Positions 54,612 to 63,717 of a stretch of DNA of 64,000 nt are shown one piece after another. Below the pieces are notes generated by a model. It had not been told where the DNA came from and did not search any database. It was given only the letters and a program-made list of their open reading frames with translations. This DNA is from Anaerolineaceae bacterium (GTDB lineage Bacteria; Chloroflexota; Anaerolineae; Anaerolineales; Anaerolineaceae), in the NCBI GenBank assembly GCA_002702705.1, contig PABH01000028.1, forward strand, positions 124,001-188,000. Reading direction: 5' to 3'. Both the position numbers and the translations under genes were made by a program. Position 1 is the stretch's first letter. The number at the start of each line of letters is the position of its first letter.

Positions 54612-55346
54612 TTATTCTAAAGGGATCTTTGCCTGACACAATGGTTTAGAATCAAACATATTATCTTTTGGTTCAAATAGAAAAGTTAATTCTTTTAGAT
54701 CAGGATTTACATCGAAAACAACGATTCGAGAACTGGATAAGCCTCCACCAATTTCATCACTGAGATTGTTTACGGAATAACGTGAAGCCCAATACATTTC
54801 CCAACTAGCATCACTGTGAACTTCATACAAAAAATCTTTACCATCAAGGACGCCTTCAATAAAGAAATAATCATCCCAAATTTGATAAGTTGATGTGGAA
54901 TTATTTGTTATACTAAATTTTATAATATAAAATAGGCCATTCGATCTTTCACCATAAACATATTCAGCTGGGATAGGTTTTTCAGTTACTCTAATAGTAA
55001 AATAATTTCCGCATTTAATGTCCGATCCAATCCCTGGTAATGGTGTCTTTGTGGCTGTGGCTGTTGGGGGTATTGTGTTTGTAGGTGTGAATTCTGGTGT
55101 GAATGTGTTTGTGGGAGTGACAATTTTTATCCAAGGTGTTTGAGTTGGAGCTGGTGTGAGTGTGGGGAATGGAGTAAATGAAGGTAATGGTGTGTAAGTG
55201 GGTTGGCTTGTAAATGTTGGAATTGGTGTAAAAGAATTAATAGTAGATTGAACAATTTCTTCTAATTTTTCTTGAGAAATTTGAGATTGACAACTAGTAA
55301 TAAACACTATCAAAAAAGCAAATACTAAAGAAATTAATTTTTTCAT
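54612..55346 (-). CDS. Lipoprotein with Thr/Pro stalk, DUF4352-like domain
   Basis: A 244-residue lipoprotein: signal with lipobox ITSC (Cys19), then PTFTSQPTYTPLPSFTPFPT and further TPT units to about residue 100. Residues 110-240 look like an Ig-like DUF4352 domain: a long strand ending in IIKFSITNNSTSTYQI, then IVVFDVNPDLKELTF. No enzyme motif. Possible binding or stability role at the cell surface. Base composition (AT-rich) differs from its upstream neighbour. Confidence 0.65.
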   Translation of the reverse strand: MKKLISLVFAFLIVFITSCQSQISQEKLEEIVQSTINSFTPIPTFTSQPTYTPLPSFTPFPTLTPAPTQTPWIKIVTPTNTFTPEFTPTNTIPPTATATKTPLPGIGSDIKCGNYFTIRVTEKPIPAEYVYGERSNGLFYIIKFSITNNSTSTYQIWDDYFFIEGVLDGKDFLYEVHSDASWEMYWASRYSVNNLSDEIGGGLSSSRIVVFDVNPDLKELTFLFEPKDNMFDSKPLCQAKIPLE

Positions 55347-55666
55347 ACTTTCCTCATGTTATAATATTTTCCCCGCTTGCTATGATTTTATTTGCGTGGA
55401 CGTTTATTATAGTATATTTTTAATATTTTATATATGATTTAGAGTAAGTCGGAATGAGTTTACGTTAATTAATAAATGAAAAATGAAAATATCTATCATT
55501 TTTTAGTTGAGTCGACCTTTGAGGTTGATTTAATTCAATTGAATGAAAAGAGCAAAATACTAAGCTCAAGGTTCGTAGAATAAATGTTGAGTAACTAAAG
55601 AATAGAAATTGGAACTATCACATCTTTATAAAAGCAAATAAAAAAACAAAAATTTTAACTTTAAAA
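55347..55666. other. AT-rich intergenic region, divergent promoters expected
   Basis: 320 bases between divergent genes. The only structure seen is a perfect 12-bp palindrome ATTCAATTGAAT at 55533-55544. No gene or RNA recognised. Confidence 0.5.
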
Positions 55667-56035
55667 ATGAAATGCCCTACTTGTAAATCAAAAAACATTA
55701 AAATAACTCAAACGATTGAACTGCCGCCAGATGGCATTAATGATGAAATTACTTTACAAACTGTAGAATGTGAGCATTGTGATTTTTATGCGTTGGCGGT
55801 GTATAGGGAATCTCGCCGCGGTGCACTGGATTCTGAATCTTGGGTTCACGAAGGTTTGCGGGTCAGTGAGGGAGATTTCCAAACTATCCGTGAGTTGATA
55901 CAGTCCTGCCCAAGTCCGAGTGATAAACGCTGCCAATGTGAATCACACCAAGTGTTAGGTCACCAAACCGATTACCGGTGGGATGGTTTGGATCATTCGG
56001 GTGTAGAAATCAAGGATATGTTTATTCTCAGATGA
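55667..56035 (+). CDS. Small zinc-ribbon protein
   Basis: A 122-residue protein with CPTCKSK at 3-9 and CEHCDFY at about 35-41, a four-Cys zinc ribbon. Further cysteines near the C-terminus (CPSPSDKRCQC) may form a second site. Middle SRRGALDSESWVHEGLRV is polar. Family not recognised. No ribosome site upstream; followed 23 bases later by a hydrolase gene. Confidence 0.65.
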   Translation: MKCPTCKSKNIKITQTIELPPDGINDEITLQTVECEHCDFYALAVYRESRRGALDSESWVHEGLRVSEGDFQTIRELIQSCPSPSDKRCQCESHQVLGHQTDYRWDGLDHSGVEIKDMFILR

Positions 56036-56058
56036 TCATCTAAATTTCGGGAAACAAA

Positions 56059-56850
56059 GTGATTATTGTAAATTCAGATAAAACAGAAACATTTATTAAA
56101 GAGGCTGGAAATTCAAATAACGATGCCGTTATCCTTTTACATGGGATTGGGGCAGATCACCAAATGTGGACGCCACAAATTGAAGCATTCGCACAGGATG
56201 GATATTATATTCTTGCACCCGATTTATTAGGGCATGGAAAATCATCAAAAGTGAATAGGTTGGCATTGTGTGATTGGGAAAATCAAATCAATGAAATATT
56301 GGTTCAGCTCGATATAAAAAAATGTTCTGTCATTGGCGTTAGTATGGGTGGTGTCATAGCGCAGTCATTTGCTATACATTACCCGGATAAAATAAACAAA
56401 CTCATTCTTACTGATACCTTTGGAGAACTTAAAACATTTCAAGAAAAAGCACTTGGTTTTTCTCAAATTATTGGTTTTCGGATTTATAAAATATTAGGAG
56501 CGAAATTGTTAGCAAAAGGAATGACCTCCGCCTATAAAGCACCTTTTGCGAAACAGGCGCAAGATTATTTTCGCCGGGTCAGTTTGGATGTCGATTTTGA
56601 CCAATTGATTCTGGCGAGAAAAGCGATTAACCAGATTGATGCGATTGGCAAGATTGATGGAGATCAACTTCCGACGCTGGTTATGGTGGGAGATCAATTT
56701 GGTTCATCTTTTGTTGAATTAAATCGGAAAATTGCGAATGGGATTCAAAATTCAAAATTTGTTGTTCTGAAAAACGCGATGGATCCATCGAATTTGGTTA
56801 ATCCGACAGAATTTAATCGAGAAACACTTCATTTTTTACAAGATCAGTAA
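56059..56850 (+). CDS. Alpha/beta hydrolase
   Basis: A 263-residue hydrolase from GTG 56059. HGIGADHQMW near residue 27, DLLGHGKSSK, nucleophile elbow GVSMGG and Asp in VMVGDQFG. The usual C-terminal His is not obvious: the final stretch reads LKNAMDPSNLVNPTEFN where related enzymes have GH. It may thus be inactive or use another His. Overall resembles 3-oxoadipate enol-lactonase type hydrolases. Confidence 0.75.
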   Translation: MIIVNSDKTETFIKEAGNSNNDAVILLHGIGADHQMWTPQIEAFAQDGYYILAPDLLGHGKSSKVNRLALCDWENQINEILVQLDIKKCSVIGVSMGGVIAQSFAIHYPDKINKLILTDTFGELKTFQEKALGFSQIIGFRIYKILGAKLLAKGMTSAYKAPFAKQAQDYFRRVSLDVDFDQLILARKAINQIDAIGKIDGDQLPTLVMVGDQFGSSFVELNRKIANGIQNSKFVVLKNAMDPSNLVNPTEFNRETLHFLQDQ

Positions 56851-56908
56851 CTCACTAAATTGAATTAATCTTAAAAGAAATAATAAGGTTCTAATCAAGT
56901 CGTTTTTG

Positions 56909-56937
56909 TTGACAATGGAACAGGTCTATAGTAAACT
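56909..56937 (+). promoter_or_regulatory. Promoter of tRNA-Lys
   Basis: TTGACA (56909-56914), 17 bases, TAAACT (56932-56937). The tRNA begins 13 bases downstream. Confidence 0.65.
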
Positions 56938-56950
56938 ATTTGACGTTCGA

Positions 56951-57022
56951 GGGCGCGTAGCTCAATGGTAGAGCAGTGGCCTTTTAAGCCATTGGTTCAG
57001 GGTTCGAGCCCCTGCGCGCTCA
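56951..57022 (+). tRNA. trnK: tRNA-Lys (anticodon TTT)
   Basis: Full cloverleaf by hand: acceptor GGGCGCG / CGCGCTC with one G-T, D-stem GCTC/GAGC, anticodon stem GTGGC/GCCAT with loop CTTTTAA (TTT), T-arm CAGGG-TTCGAGC-CCCTG, discriminator A. CCA is not encoded. Confidence 0.96.
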
Positions 57023-57028
57023 CTGGAC

Positions 57029-57061
57029 AAATCTCCTGATTTTTTTCGGGAGATTTTTTTT
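57029..57061 (+). terminator. Intrinsic terminator after tRNA-Lys
   Basis: AAATCTCC (57029-57036) / GGAGATTT (57049-57056) followed by a T-run to 57061. Confidence 0.9.
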
Positions 57062-57152
57062 ATGCATAAGATGGCAGAAATGGGTTTGGTTCCCGATTTA
57101 CAGGTTAGTCGTTTCTTAGCTTTTTGTAAGGTTAAGTAAGATGATGATTGTC

Positions 57153-57158
57153 TATAAT
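57153..57158 (+). promoter_or_regulatory. -10 element TATAAT for a probably leaderless transcript
   Basis: TATAAT ends seven bases before ATG 57166, and there is no ribosome-binding site. GTTAAG at 57131-57136 is a poor -35 with 16-base spacing. Confidence 0.45.
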
Positions 57159-57165
57159 CGGATTC

Positions 57166-59397
57166 ATGAAATGTTTCCGTTTAACCCTCTTTGTGGTGCT
57201 GTTGTTTTCCAACACAGGCTTTTTTTCAGCAAGCCCATCCTTATTTGTTGATCAGCCAATCTACGCTGATGTCTTAGGCTCCGGCTGGAGTAACTGGTCT
57301 TGGGCAGCTGTGAATTTATCCAATACCAGTCCGATTTACAGCGGTACAAAAAGTATATCGGTAACATTTGGCGGCTGGGAAGGTTTATATCTTCATAACC
57401 CGGGGGTGAACACACTCGGGTTTACCGATCTGCGTTTTTTTCTGCACGGCGGCACGAGCGGCGGGCAGGTGATGAATGTCTATTTAACCCTGGAAGTGGA
57501 TGGTTCAACGGTGAATGGCCCATCGGTAGCAGTGATACCGCCGGCGGCCAATACCTGGCAGGAACGAAAAATACCACTTTCCAGTTTAAACCCAACTAAT
57601 CAGCAAATCACGGGTGTAGTTTGGCAAGCTGCCAGCGGCAGTGCCCAACCCACCGTTTATTTTGATGAGATTGGCTTTTACCGTTACGAAGATCCGGATG
57701 CACCGCAAATTTCGGATGTCAGTCTATCGGTGCGTTCCTTGCCTGCGGATGGATTTACCCAAACCGTAATAAAGGCAGCGGTAAACGATCCGCAAGGTTT
57801 GGGTAATCTCAGTCAGGTGCGTTTAGACACGGGGGAATTAAACCGGGGAAAAGTGGTCTTGTTGGATGACGGAAACCATAATGATGATCTGGTTAATGAT
57901 GGCGTGTTTGGGACAGCCATAAGTGTACCGGTGGGTACGGCAACGGGTGAGGTTCAACTTTTATTGGAAGCAGTGGATGCCGATGGACATGAGCATGTGG
58001 AGCCAGTAGGCACCTTAACAATCTTGTCATTACCAGGGGGTTCTATACCATCTGTTTTACCGCAGCGAATTGGGTGGGGATCGAATCAATGGAGTGAAGC
58101 GGCAGGCCAGGATTGGCAGGTCAACAGTGGTGTATCTTGGGATTATATTTACCAATACATCACTTACGGTTGGGAAGGCTGGGGTGAGCATTTTGTATCT
58201 CGTTTTGTGAATCAAGCCTGGGAGAAAGGATATGTTCCGGCTGTAACCGTTTATTTAATGCTGGATACCCCACCAAACTGCGGTGAAACCAGTAACTGTT
58301 ATGCAGAGAAATTAAAAAATTCAAGTACGGTTAATGCATATCTGGAATCTTTGCAGCGAGCCGCTTTGGAAGCAAAGGGAGATCAACCCGTCGTATTTAT
58401 TTTAGAGCCTGATTTTTACGGTTATATGCAGCAGTTGAGTAACGACCCTTATAACAGACCATCCGGTGTGCTTCCCAATGATCCCAATTCTTATCCGGTA
58501 GCTTTAAATCGCAGTGGGTACGCTAACACGCTGGCAGGGTTTGGAAAATACATGGTGGACCTGATTCATCAGACTGCGCCGAACGCTTTGGTTGCCCCGA
58601 TGGCCAGTATGTGGGCAACCAATGGTGATCCTCAAAGTGTTACAACACAACAAGCGGTAGAAATGGCACAGATGACCGCTGCCTTTATCAATCAGATGGG
58701 GGGTGCACAGGCTGATTTATTGGTGGTGGAATTTAGTGACCGCGACGCAGGATATTACGAAGTTGTGCACGGACGAAATACATGGTGGGATGATACGGAT
58801 TTAACCCTGCCGCGGGTAACACGTGCTTTTTTGTGGGAAAATGCACTTTCGGTTGCTTCTGGAAAACGATTATTGTTGTGGCAGGTGCCTGTCGGAAATA
58901 TGGACTTGGATAATACCTGCGATCATTATAAGGATAACCGGGCAGCGTATTTATTTAACCACCCACGGGACATTTTCGACAGTGGGGTTATTGGGGTTAT
59001 GTTTGGTGGAGGAGCAGCCTGTACGACCAATGTGAATACGGATGGCGGTTATGTGGCTTCTCAGGGGGCGATTGCCTACCTCGAACCTTCTTCCCCGGAA
59101 CATTTTTCCGTATTGTTTAAAAACGGTGCTGTGGTAACGGCGCGATGGGATGAAGTTTCTGATCCGGATTTATGGGGTTACCGTTTGTATTATCGTTTTG
59201 AAAATTCTGACAGCTTTACAGTTCGGACACTCAGCCGAGCAAATCAAGGCAGCCTGTTTTTACCTTATCAAGGTGAATGGCAAATTGGTGTGCGCAGTAT
59301 GGATGCAATGGGTAATGAAAGCCCCCTGTCGAATTTGGTAACCGTTGTGATTGATGTAGAAAGCGAGCATGTGTTTTTGCCTTTGATCATTCGGTGA
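57166..59397 (+). CDS. Secreted modular carbohydrate-acting protein (putative)
   Basis: A 743-residue exported protein: signal peptide (FRLTLFVVLLFSNTGFFSAS), a carbohydrate-binding-like beta-sandwich (about 30-175, GWEGLYLHNPG...VYFDEIGFYRYE), an Ig-like domain (185-290, DDGNHNDDLVNDGVFG), a barrel-like catalytic candidate (295-620) with VFILEPDFYGY and LLVVEFSDRD as possible acid residues, and an FN3-like domain (640-730). It ends FLPLIIR, a short tail seen on secreted Chloroflexota proteins. The glycosidase role is inferred from layout and from the beta-glucosidase gene downstream. ATG 57166 chosen over TTG 57148. Confidence 0.6.
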   Translation: MKCFRLTLFVVLLFSNTGFFSASPSLFVDQPIYADVLGSGWSNWSWAAVNLSNTSPIYSGTKSISVTFGGWEGLYLHNPGVNTLGFTDLRFFLHGGTSGGQVMNVYLTLEVDGSTVNGPSVAVIPPAANTWQERKIPLSSLNPTNQQITGVVWQAASGSAQPTVYFDEIGFYRYEDPDAPQISDVSLSVRSLPADGFTQTVIKAAVNDPQGLGNLSQVRLDTGELNRGKVVLLDDGNHNDDLVNDGVFGTAISVPVGTATGEVQLLLEAVDADGHEHVEPVGTLTILSLPGGSIPSVLPQRIGWGSNQWSEAAGQDWQVNSGVSWDYIYQYITYGWEGWGEHFVSRFVNQAWEKGYVPAVTVYLMLDTPPNCGETSNCYAEKLKNSSTVNAYLESLQRAALEAKGDQPVVFILEPDFYGYMQQLSNDPYNRPSGVLPNDPNSYPVALNRSGYANTLAGFGKYMVDLIHQTAPNALVAPMASMWATNGDPQSVTTQQAVEMAQMTAAFINQMGGAQADLLVVEFSDRDAGYYEVVHGRNTWWDDTDLTLPRVTRAFLWENALSVASGKRLLLWQVPVGNMDLDNTCDHYKDNRAAYLFNHPRDIFDSGVIGVMFGGGAACTTNVNTDGGYVASQGAIAYLEPSSPEHFSVLFKNGAVVTARWDEVSDPDLWGYRLYYRFENSDSFTVRTLSRANQGSLFLPYQGEWQIGVRSMDAMGNESPLSNLVTVVIDVESEHVFLPLIIR

Positions 59398-59677
59398 GGG
59401 TGATTTTAAGACAAAAAAAACCACTAATTTCCCTATACCCCGATGGGGTACAGGGAAACACGAAGATTAGATAGGAGATTAATAATTTTCCTCTGTGTCT
59501 CCGCTGTTCTGTGTGATATTAATGGATGGGGAATTGCACACAGATGGACAGATGCACAGAGAAAAAAAGCAGGTTGGGTTGGTTGTTTTGCATTATAGCC
59601 AAACGTTGTATACCAGGATTCCTGATTTGCGATAAAATTAGCGGCGACAATAAATCAACAGAGAGGTTAATAATTAA
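59398..59677. other. Intergenic region with decayed repeat fragments
   Basis: Contains CACGAAG, CACACAGATGGACAGATGCACAGAG and GCAGGTTGGG words like those of the 7.4 and 28.8 kb repeats, without the full element. CCCCGATGGGG at 59437-59447 is a small palindrome. Confidence 0.4.
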
Positions 59678-61063
59678 ATGAGCACCTTATTAAAATTCCC
59701 GGACCATTTTTTGTGGGGCGCAGCGACCGCTTCTTATCAAATTGAAGGCGGTTGGCAAGCTGATGGAAAAGGAGAATCGATCTGGGATCGGTTTTCCCAC
59801 ACACCAGGCAAGATATTAAATGGTGAAACCGGGGATGTAGCCTGTGACCACTACAACCGTTTTAAAGAGGATGTACGGTTGATGAAAGAAATGGGTTTGC
59901 AAACCTATCGATTCTCGATTGCCTGGTCGCGAATTTTTCCCGAAGGGCGCGGAAAGGTCAATCAGGCCGGTCTCAATTTTTACAGCGAACTGATAGATGA
60001 ATTATTGAAGGCAGAGATTATCCCCTTTGTAACCCTGTTCCACTGGGATTTGCCGCAGCCTTTGCAGGATGAAGGCGGTTGGACAAATCGTAGTACGGTA
60101 GATGCTTTTTTGGAATACACCGATATTGTTACCAAAACCTTTGGTGGGCGGGTTAAAAATTGGATCACCCATAATGAACCTTCGGTGGTAACTTATTTAG
60201 GGTATGTATATGGGGATCATGCACCGGGTATTAAAGATGATATGCCTGCTGCATTGGCAGCTGCTCACCATCTTATGTTATCCCACGCTCTTGCCTTGCC
60301 GATCATTCGCAAAAACAGTCCAGGTTGTGAGGCAGGGATTGTCTTAAATGCGAATTATCTTCAACCTGCGTCCCGAAGTCGGGCAGATTTGCAATTGCTG
60401 CGGGAACGGGATGGTTTGTGGGTGCGATGGTTTTTGGATGCATTACATGGTCGAGGTTATGCTTCTGATGTTTTGTCCAGTTTGGTTGCAGAAGGAAAAA
60501 TTCCCTCCACCCAGTTAGAATTTGTTCAGCCCGGGGATTTGGAAACGATCTCGGAACCAATGGATTTTGTTGGATTAAATTTTTATAACCGTGATGTGGT
60601 TCGAAGTGATGCCATCCCGGAAGAAGAAAATTTACCTCAAACTGTGTTTTCTCAGCCTAAAGATGAGGTTAATTGGACCGAAATGGGTTGGGAAGTTTAC
60701 CCTGAAGGTTTGTTACACGTTTTGGCTCGTTTTTATTTTGAATACCAGATACCTAAAATATATATTACTGAGAATGGTGCTAGTTATTCGGATGGACCCG
60801 GACCGGATGGGCGTGTACATGATGAGCGGCGCATCGCTTATTTACGAGAGCATTTTAAAGTAGCCCACCAGGCAATTGAGATGGGCGTTCCTTTGGCTGG
60901 ATATTTTGTGTGGTCTTTAATGGATAATTTTGAATGGGCTTGGGGATATCGTCAGCGGTTTGGCCTGGTGTGGGTGAATTACGAAACCCAGGAACGAATT
61001 TTAAAAGACAGCGCATTGTGGTACCATCAGGTTATCCGGCAAAATGGGGTAGCCTTAAAATAA
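59678..61063 (+). CDS. bglA: GH1 beta-glucosidase
   Basis: A 461-residue cytoplasmic glycosidase of usual length. N-terminal FLWGAATASYQIEGG, acid/base Glu167 in THNEP, nucleophile Glu365 in YITENG, and the aglycone/glycone stretches DNFEWAWGYRQRFGLVWV. It cleaves beta-linked glucosides or galactosides brought in as short oligomers. No signal peptide. GAGAGG lies upstream of the ATG. A strong terminator follows, then the LacI regulator and a sugar importer. Confidence 0.95.
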   Translation: MSTLLKFPDHFLWGAATASYQIEGGWQADGKGESIWDRFSHTPGKILNGETGDVACDHYNRFKEDVRLMKEMGLQTYRFSIAWSRIFPEGRGKVNQAGLNFYSELIDELLKAEIIPFVTLFHWDLPQPLQDEGGWTNRSTVDAFLEYTDIVTKTFGGRVKNWITHNEPSVVTYLGYVYGDHAPGIKDDMPAALAAAHHLMLSHALALPIIRKNSPGCEAGIVLNANYLQPASRSRADLQLLRERDGLWVRWFLDALHGRGYASDVLSSLVAEGKIPSTQLEFVQPGDLETISEPMDFVGLNFYNRDVVRSDAIPEEENLPQTVFSQPKDEVNWTEMGWEVYPEGLLHVLARFYFEYQIPKIYITENGASYSDGPGPDGRVHDERRIAYLREHFKVAHQAIEMGVPLAGYFVWSLMDNFEWAWGYRQRFGLVWVNYETQERILKDSALWYHQVIRQNGVALK

Positions 61064-61122
61064 TTCCAAGAAATGGGTAGGAACAATCTGCCATTGGAAA
61101 ATCAAATAATCAACAGCTTGTT

Positions 61123-61160
61123 AAAAAAACTTCGGGTAGATTACCGCCCGAAGTTTTTTA
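61123..61160 (+). terminator. Intrinsic terminator after bglA
   Basis: AAAAAACTTCGGG (61124-61136) / CCCGAAGTTTTTT (61147-61159) with a 10-base loop. Confidence 0.92.
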
Positions 61161-61214
61161 TTATGACGATTTACAAAACCTCTTCTCCAGTTACCCAATC
61201 CAAAAAATTGCTAC

Positions 61215-61243
61215 TTGACGCGCATTTATTAATTTGTTATATT
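61215..61243 (+). promoter_or_regulatory. Sigma-70 promoter of the LacI-family gene
   Basis: TTGACG (61215-61220), 17 bases, TATATT (61238-61243). The last base of the -10 is the first of the operator palindrome. Confidence 0.88.
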
Positions 61244-61280
61244 GTTATCGTTCCCGTTATCGATAACGGGAACGATAACA
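61243..61280 (+). promoter_or_regulatory. 38-bp perfect palindromic operator
   Basis: The two 19-base arms are exact reverse complements, centred on ATCGAT at 61259-61264. The left arm begins TGTTATCGTTCCCG and the centre is GTTATCGATAAC, both close to LacI-family sites. It covers the transcription start, so the regulator at 61295 should repress itself. Confidence 0.85.
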
Positions 61281-61294
61281 CATAAGGTGATCCC

Positions 61295-62368
61295 ATGTTC
61301 ACTCCATCCAAACGACCGACAATCAAAGAAGTAGCTGCTGCTGCTGGTGTATCAACACAAACCGTATCCCGGGTTGTGAATGCTCGACCTGATGTTTCTG
61401 ATGAAACCCGCCAGCGTGTGCAGCATATCATCGAAGAACTAGGTTACCAACCCAGTGCATTAGCACGCAGCTTGATTCAACAGCGCAGTTATACTTTGGG
61501 GGTTGTGATCGCTGGGTTAAAGTTTGTGGGTCCTTCACGAACCTTGAATGGTATCACCAGTGCCGCAGAGGATGCCGGGTATTCCTTATTATTAAAAGAA
61601 CTTCCGCATTTTCATGCCAATGATATTGTTCCGATTATTGATGCCTTAAAAGCTAGGCATGTTGATGGCATTATATGGGCAGTCCCTGAAATCGGAGATA
61701 ACCGTTCCTGGGTGATGGATTGGTCGATTGAGTTTTCCATCCCGGTTATTTATTTAACGATGGAACCGAAAGAGGGCATTTCCGTCGTTTCATTAAATAA
61801 TTATTTAGGTGGACGTTTGGCGATGAACCACCTCATCCAGCAGGGTTATAAAAATATCGGGCATATTGCAGGGCCGTTGGATTGGTGGGAATCCCGTCAA
61901 CGTTTTTCTGCCTGGAAAGACTGCTTAAAGGAAGCCGGGTATGAAAGAAGTGATAAAAACTACGTTGAGGGAAATTGGTCATCTTCCAGTGGATTAACCG
62001 CAATTAACAAGTTATTCCAGCAGTATCCGAACATGGATGCCGTATTTGCCGGTAATGATCAGATGGCACTCAGTGTTTTACATTATGCTAATCAGAAGGG
62101 AATTCGTATTCCTGAAGATTTAGGCGTTGTCGGGTTTGATAATATCCCCGAGGGAGAATTTTTCTGGCCGCCGTTGACCAGCATACAACAAGAATTTCAT
62201 CATATTGGAACGGTGGCTGTTCAAGAAATGCTCAAAGCAATCGAAGCGAATCGAAAAAATGATCTTGTTGAAGCGCGAACGATTATGCTTTCTCCATCAT
62301 TGGTGGTTCGCGAAAGTTCGTTAAGGCTCAAGGAGGTGCAACCGCGTTCTAGTGTCAAAAAACCCTAA
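61295..62368 (+). CDS. LacI-family transcription regulator
   Basis: A 357-residue repressor. HTH and hinge helix at 7-57: TIKEVAAAAGVSTQTVSRVV, then LGYQPSALARSL. The rest is a periplasmic-binding-like sensor with NNYLGGRLAMNHLIQQGYKNIGHI, FAGNDQMALSVL and GVVGFDNIPE. AAGGTGA precedes the ATG by four bases. It lies between bglA and the sugar importer; sugar binding would free the operator. No second copy of the operator was found before bglA or chvE. Confidence 0.93.
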   Translation: MFTPSKRPTIKEVAAAAGVSTQTVSRVVNARPDVSDETRQRVQHIIEELGYQPSALARSLIQQRSYTLGVVIAGLKFVGPSRTLNGITSAAEDAGYSLLLKELPHFHANDIVPIIDALKARHVDGIIWAVPEIGDNRSWVMDWSIEFSIPVIYLTMEPKEGISVVSLNNYLGGRLAMNHLIQQGYKNIGHIAGPLDWWESRQRFSAWKDCLKEAGYERSDKNYVEGNWSSSSGLTAINKLFQQYPNMDAVFAGNDQMALSVLHYANQKGIRIPEDLGVVGFDNIPEGEFFWPPLTSIQQEFHHIGTVAVQEMLKAIEANRKNDLVEARTIMLSPSLVVRESSLRLKEVQPRSSVKKP

Positions 62369-62521
62369 TCCCTTAAATAGAAAGTGCCCGCCAGAATCAA
62401 AATGGAAATTAGCAAGCACTTTCGTCGGAGCGATCAATCCTTGAATCAGAAGGATAAATCGCAAACCCAAACAAATTTTATCTCATTTCCATAAAACAAT
62501 AAACTCGAAGGAGAGTTGAAA
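62369..62521 (+). promoter_or_regulatory. Leader region of the sugar ABC operon
   Basis: GAAAGTGC (62380-62387) and GCACTTTC (62416-62423) form an 8-bp inverted repeat with a 28-base spacer. It could be a binding site or weak hairpin. No terminator-grade hairpin ends the LacI gene. Confidence 0.3.
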
Positions 62522-63628
62522 ATGTCTCGAATTAAGACGATCGCTTTTTTGGTTTTAATTGCCGTAATGTTGTTAGCAGCTTGTTCCCCCGCAGCAGCCC
62601 CAGCCACCAATGAAGAACCCGCAGCGGAAGAAACCTCCAATGGTAAATTAGTTGCGATTTCGATGCCGACCAAATCCTCTTCCCGCTGGATTTCCGATGG
62701 GAACAGCATGGTAACCACATTTGAAGAAATGGGTTATGAAACCGATTTGCAATACGCAGAAGATGATATTCCCAATCAATTAGCACAAATCGAAAACATG
62801 GTTACCAAAGGTGCAGATGTTCTCGTGATTGCAGCCATTGATGGAAGCACATTATCTGACATTCTTCAAAAAGCACATGATGCCGGCATTCTCGTGATTG
62901 CTTATGACCGTCTGATTACCAAAACCCCCAATGTTGATTATTATGTAACATTTGACAATTTCCAGGTTGGTGTTTTACAAGCCAGCCAGATTGAAACCGC
63001 TTTGAAATTAAAAGACGGTAATGGCCCATACAATATCGAATTATTCGGTGGCTCACCGGACGATACCAATGCCTTCTATTTTTATGATGGTGCTATGTCC
63101 ATTTTACAACCCTATATCGACAATGGTCAGTTAGTTGTTCAAAGTGGCCAGATGGGAATGGACAAAGTTTCCACCCTGCGTTGGGATGGTGCAACAGCCC
63201 AGGCTCGTATGGATAATATCTTAAGTGCTTATTACACTGACAAACAGGTTGATGCCGTGCTTTCTCCTTATGATGGTCTGAGCATTGGTATTCTCTCCTC
63301 TTTGAAAGGTGTAGGTTATGGCACTGGTGATTTACCGATGCCCGTTGTCACCGGCCAGGATGCCGAAATTGCCTCCATTAAATCCATGATTGCTGGTGAA
63401 CAGAGTTACACAGTCTTTAAAGATACCCGTGACTTAGCCAAACAGGCCGCCTTGATGGTTGATGCTCACTTAAAAGGTCAGGAAGTTCCGATCAACGATA
63501 CCGAAACCTATAACAATGAAGTAAAAGTTGTTCCTTCTTACCTGTTAGTGCCATATAGTGTTGATATTACCAACTACGAAGCTTTGTTAGTTGATACTGG
63601 CTACTATACCGCAGATCAACTCAAGTAA
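62522..63628 (+). CDS. chvE: ChvE-type multiple monosaccharide-binding lipoprotein
   Basis: A 368-residue receptor: signal with lipobox LAAC (Cys21), short Ala/Glu linker, then a type I sugar-binding protein. [69 protein letters not shown], and [18 protein letters not shown] fit the ChvE/MmsB group, which binds xylose, glucose, arabinose and others. ATG 62522 has AAGGAG eight bases upstream. A hairpin terminator follows before the ATPase gene, which should give more receptor than transporter. Confidence 0.93.
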   Translation: MSRIKTIAFLVLIAVMLLAACSPAAAPATNEEPAAEETSNGKLVAISMPTKSSSRWISDGNSMVTTFEEMGYETDLQYAEDDIPNQLAQIENMVTKGADVLVIAAIDGSTLSDILQKAHDAGILVIAYDRLITKTPNVDYYVTFDNFQVGVLQASQIETALKLKDGNGPYNIELFGGSPDDTNAFYFYDGAMSILQPYIDNGQLVVQSGQMGMDKVSTLRWDGATAQARMDNILSAYYTDKQVDAVLSPYDGLSIGILSSLKGVGYGTGDLPMPVVTGQDAEIASIKSMIAGEQSYTVFKDTRDLAKQAALMVDAHLKGQEVPINDTETYNNEVKVVPSYLLVPYSVDITNYEALLVDTGYYTADQLK

Positions 63629-63643
63629 TTTTTACCTGTGTCC

Positions 63644-63683
63644 ATTGAGTGGGGGCTCCGGCTCCCACTCAATTCCTTTTTTC
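63644..63683 (+). terminator. Intrinsic terminator/attenuator between chvE and mmsA
   Basis: ATTGAGTGGG (63644-63653) / CCCACTCAAT (63664-63673), then TCCTTTTTT. Probably partial, letting some transcription into the ATPase gene. Confidence 0.85.
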
Positions 63684-63717
63684 TCACATTTAAAAGTAAT
63701 CTAAGGATGAAATGAAT

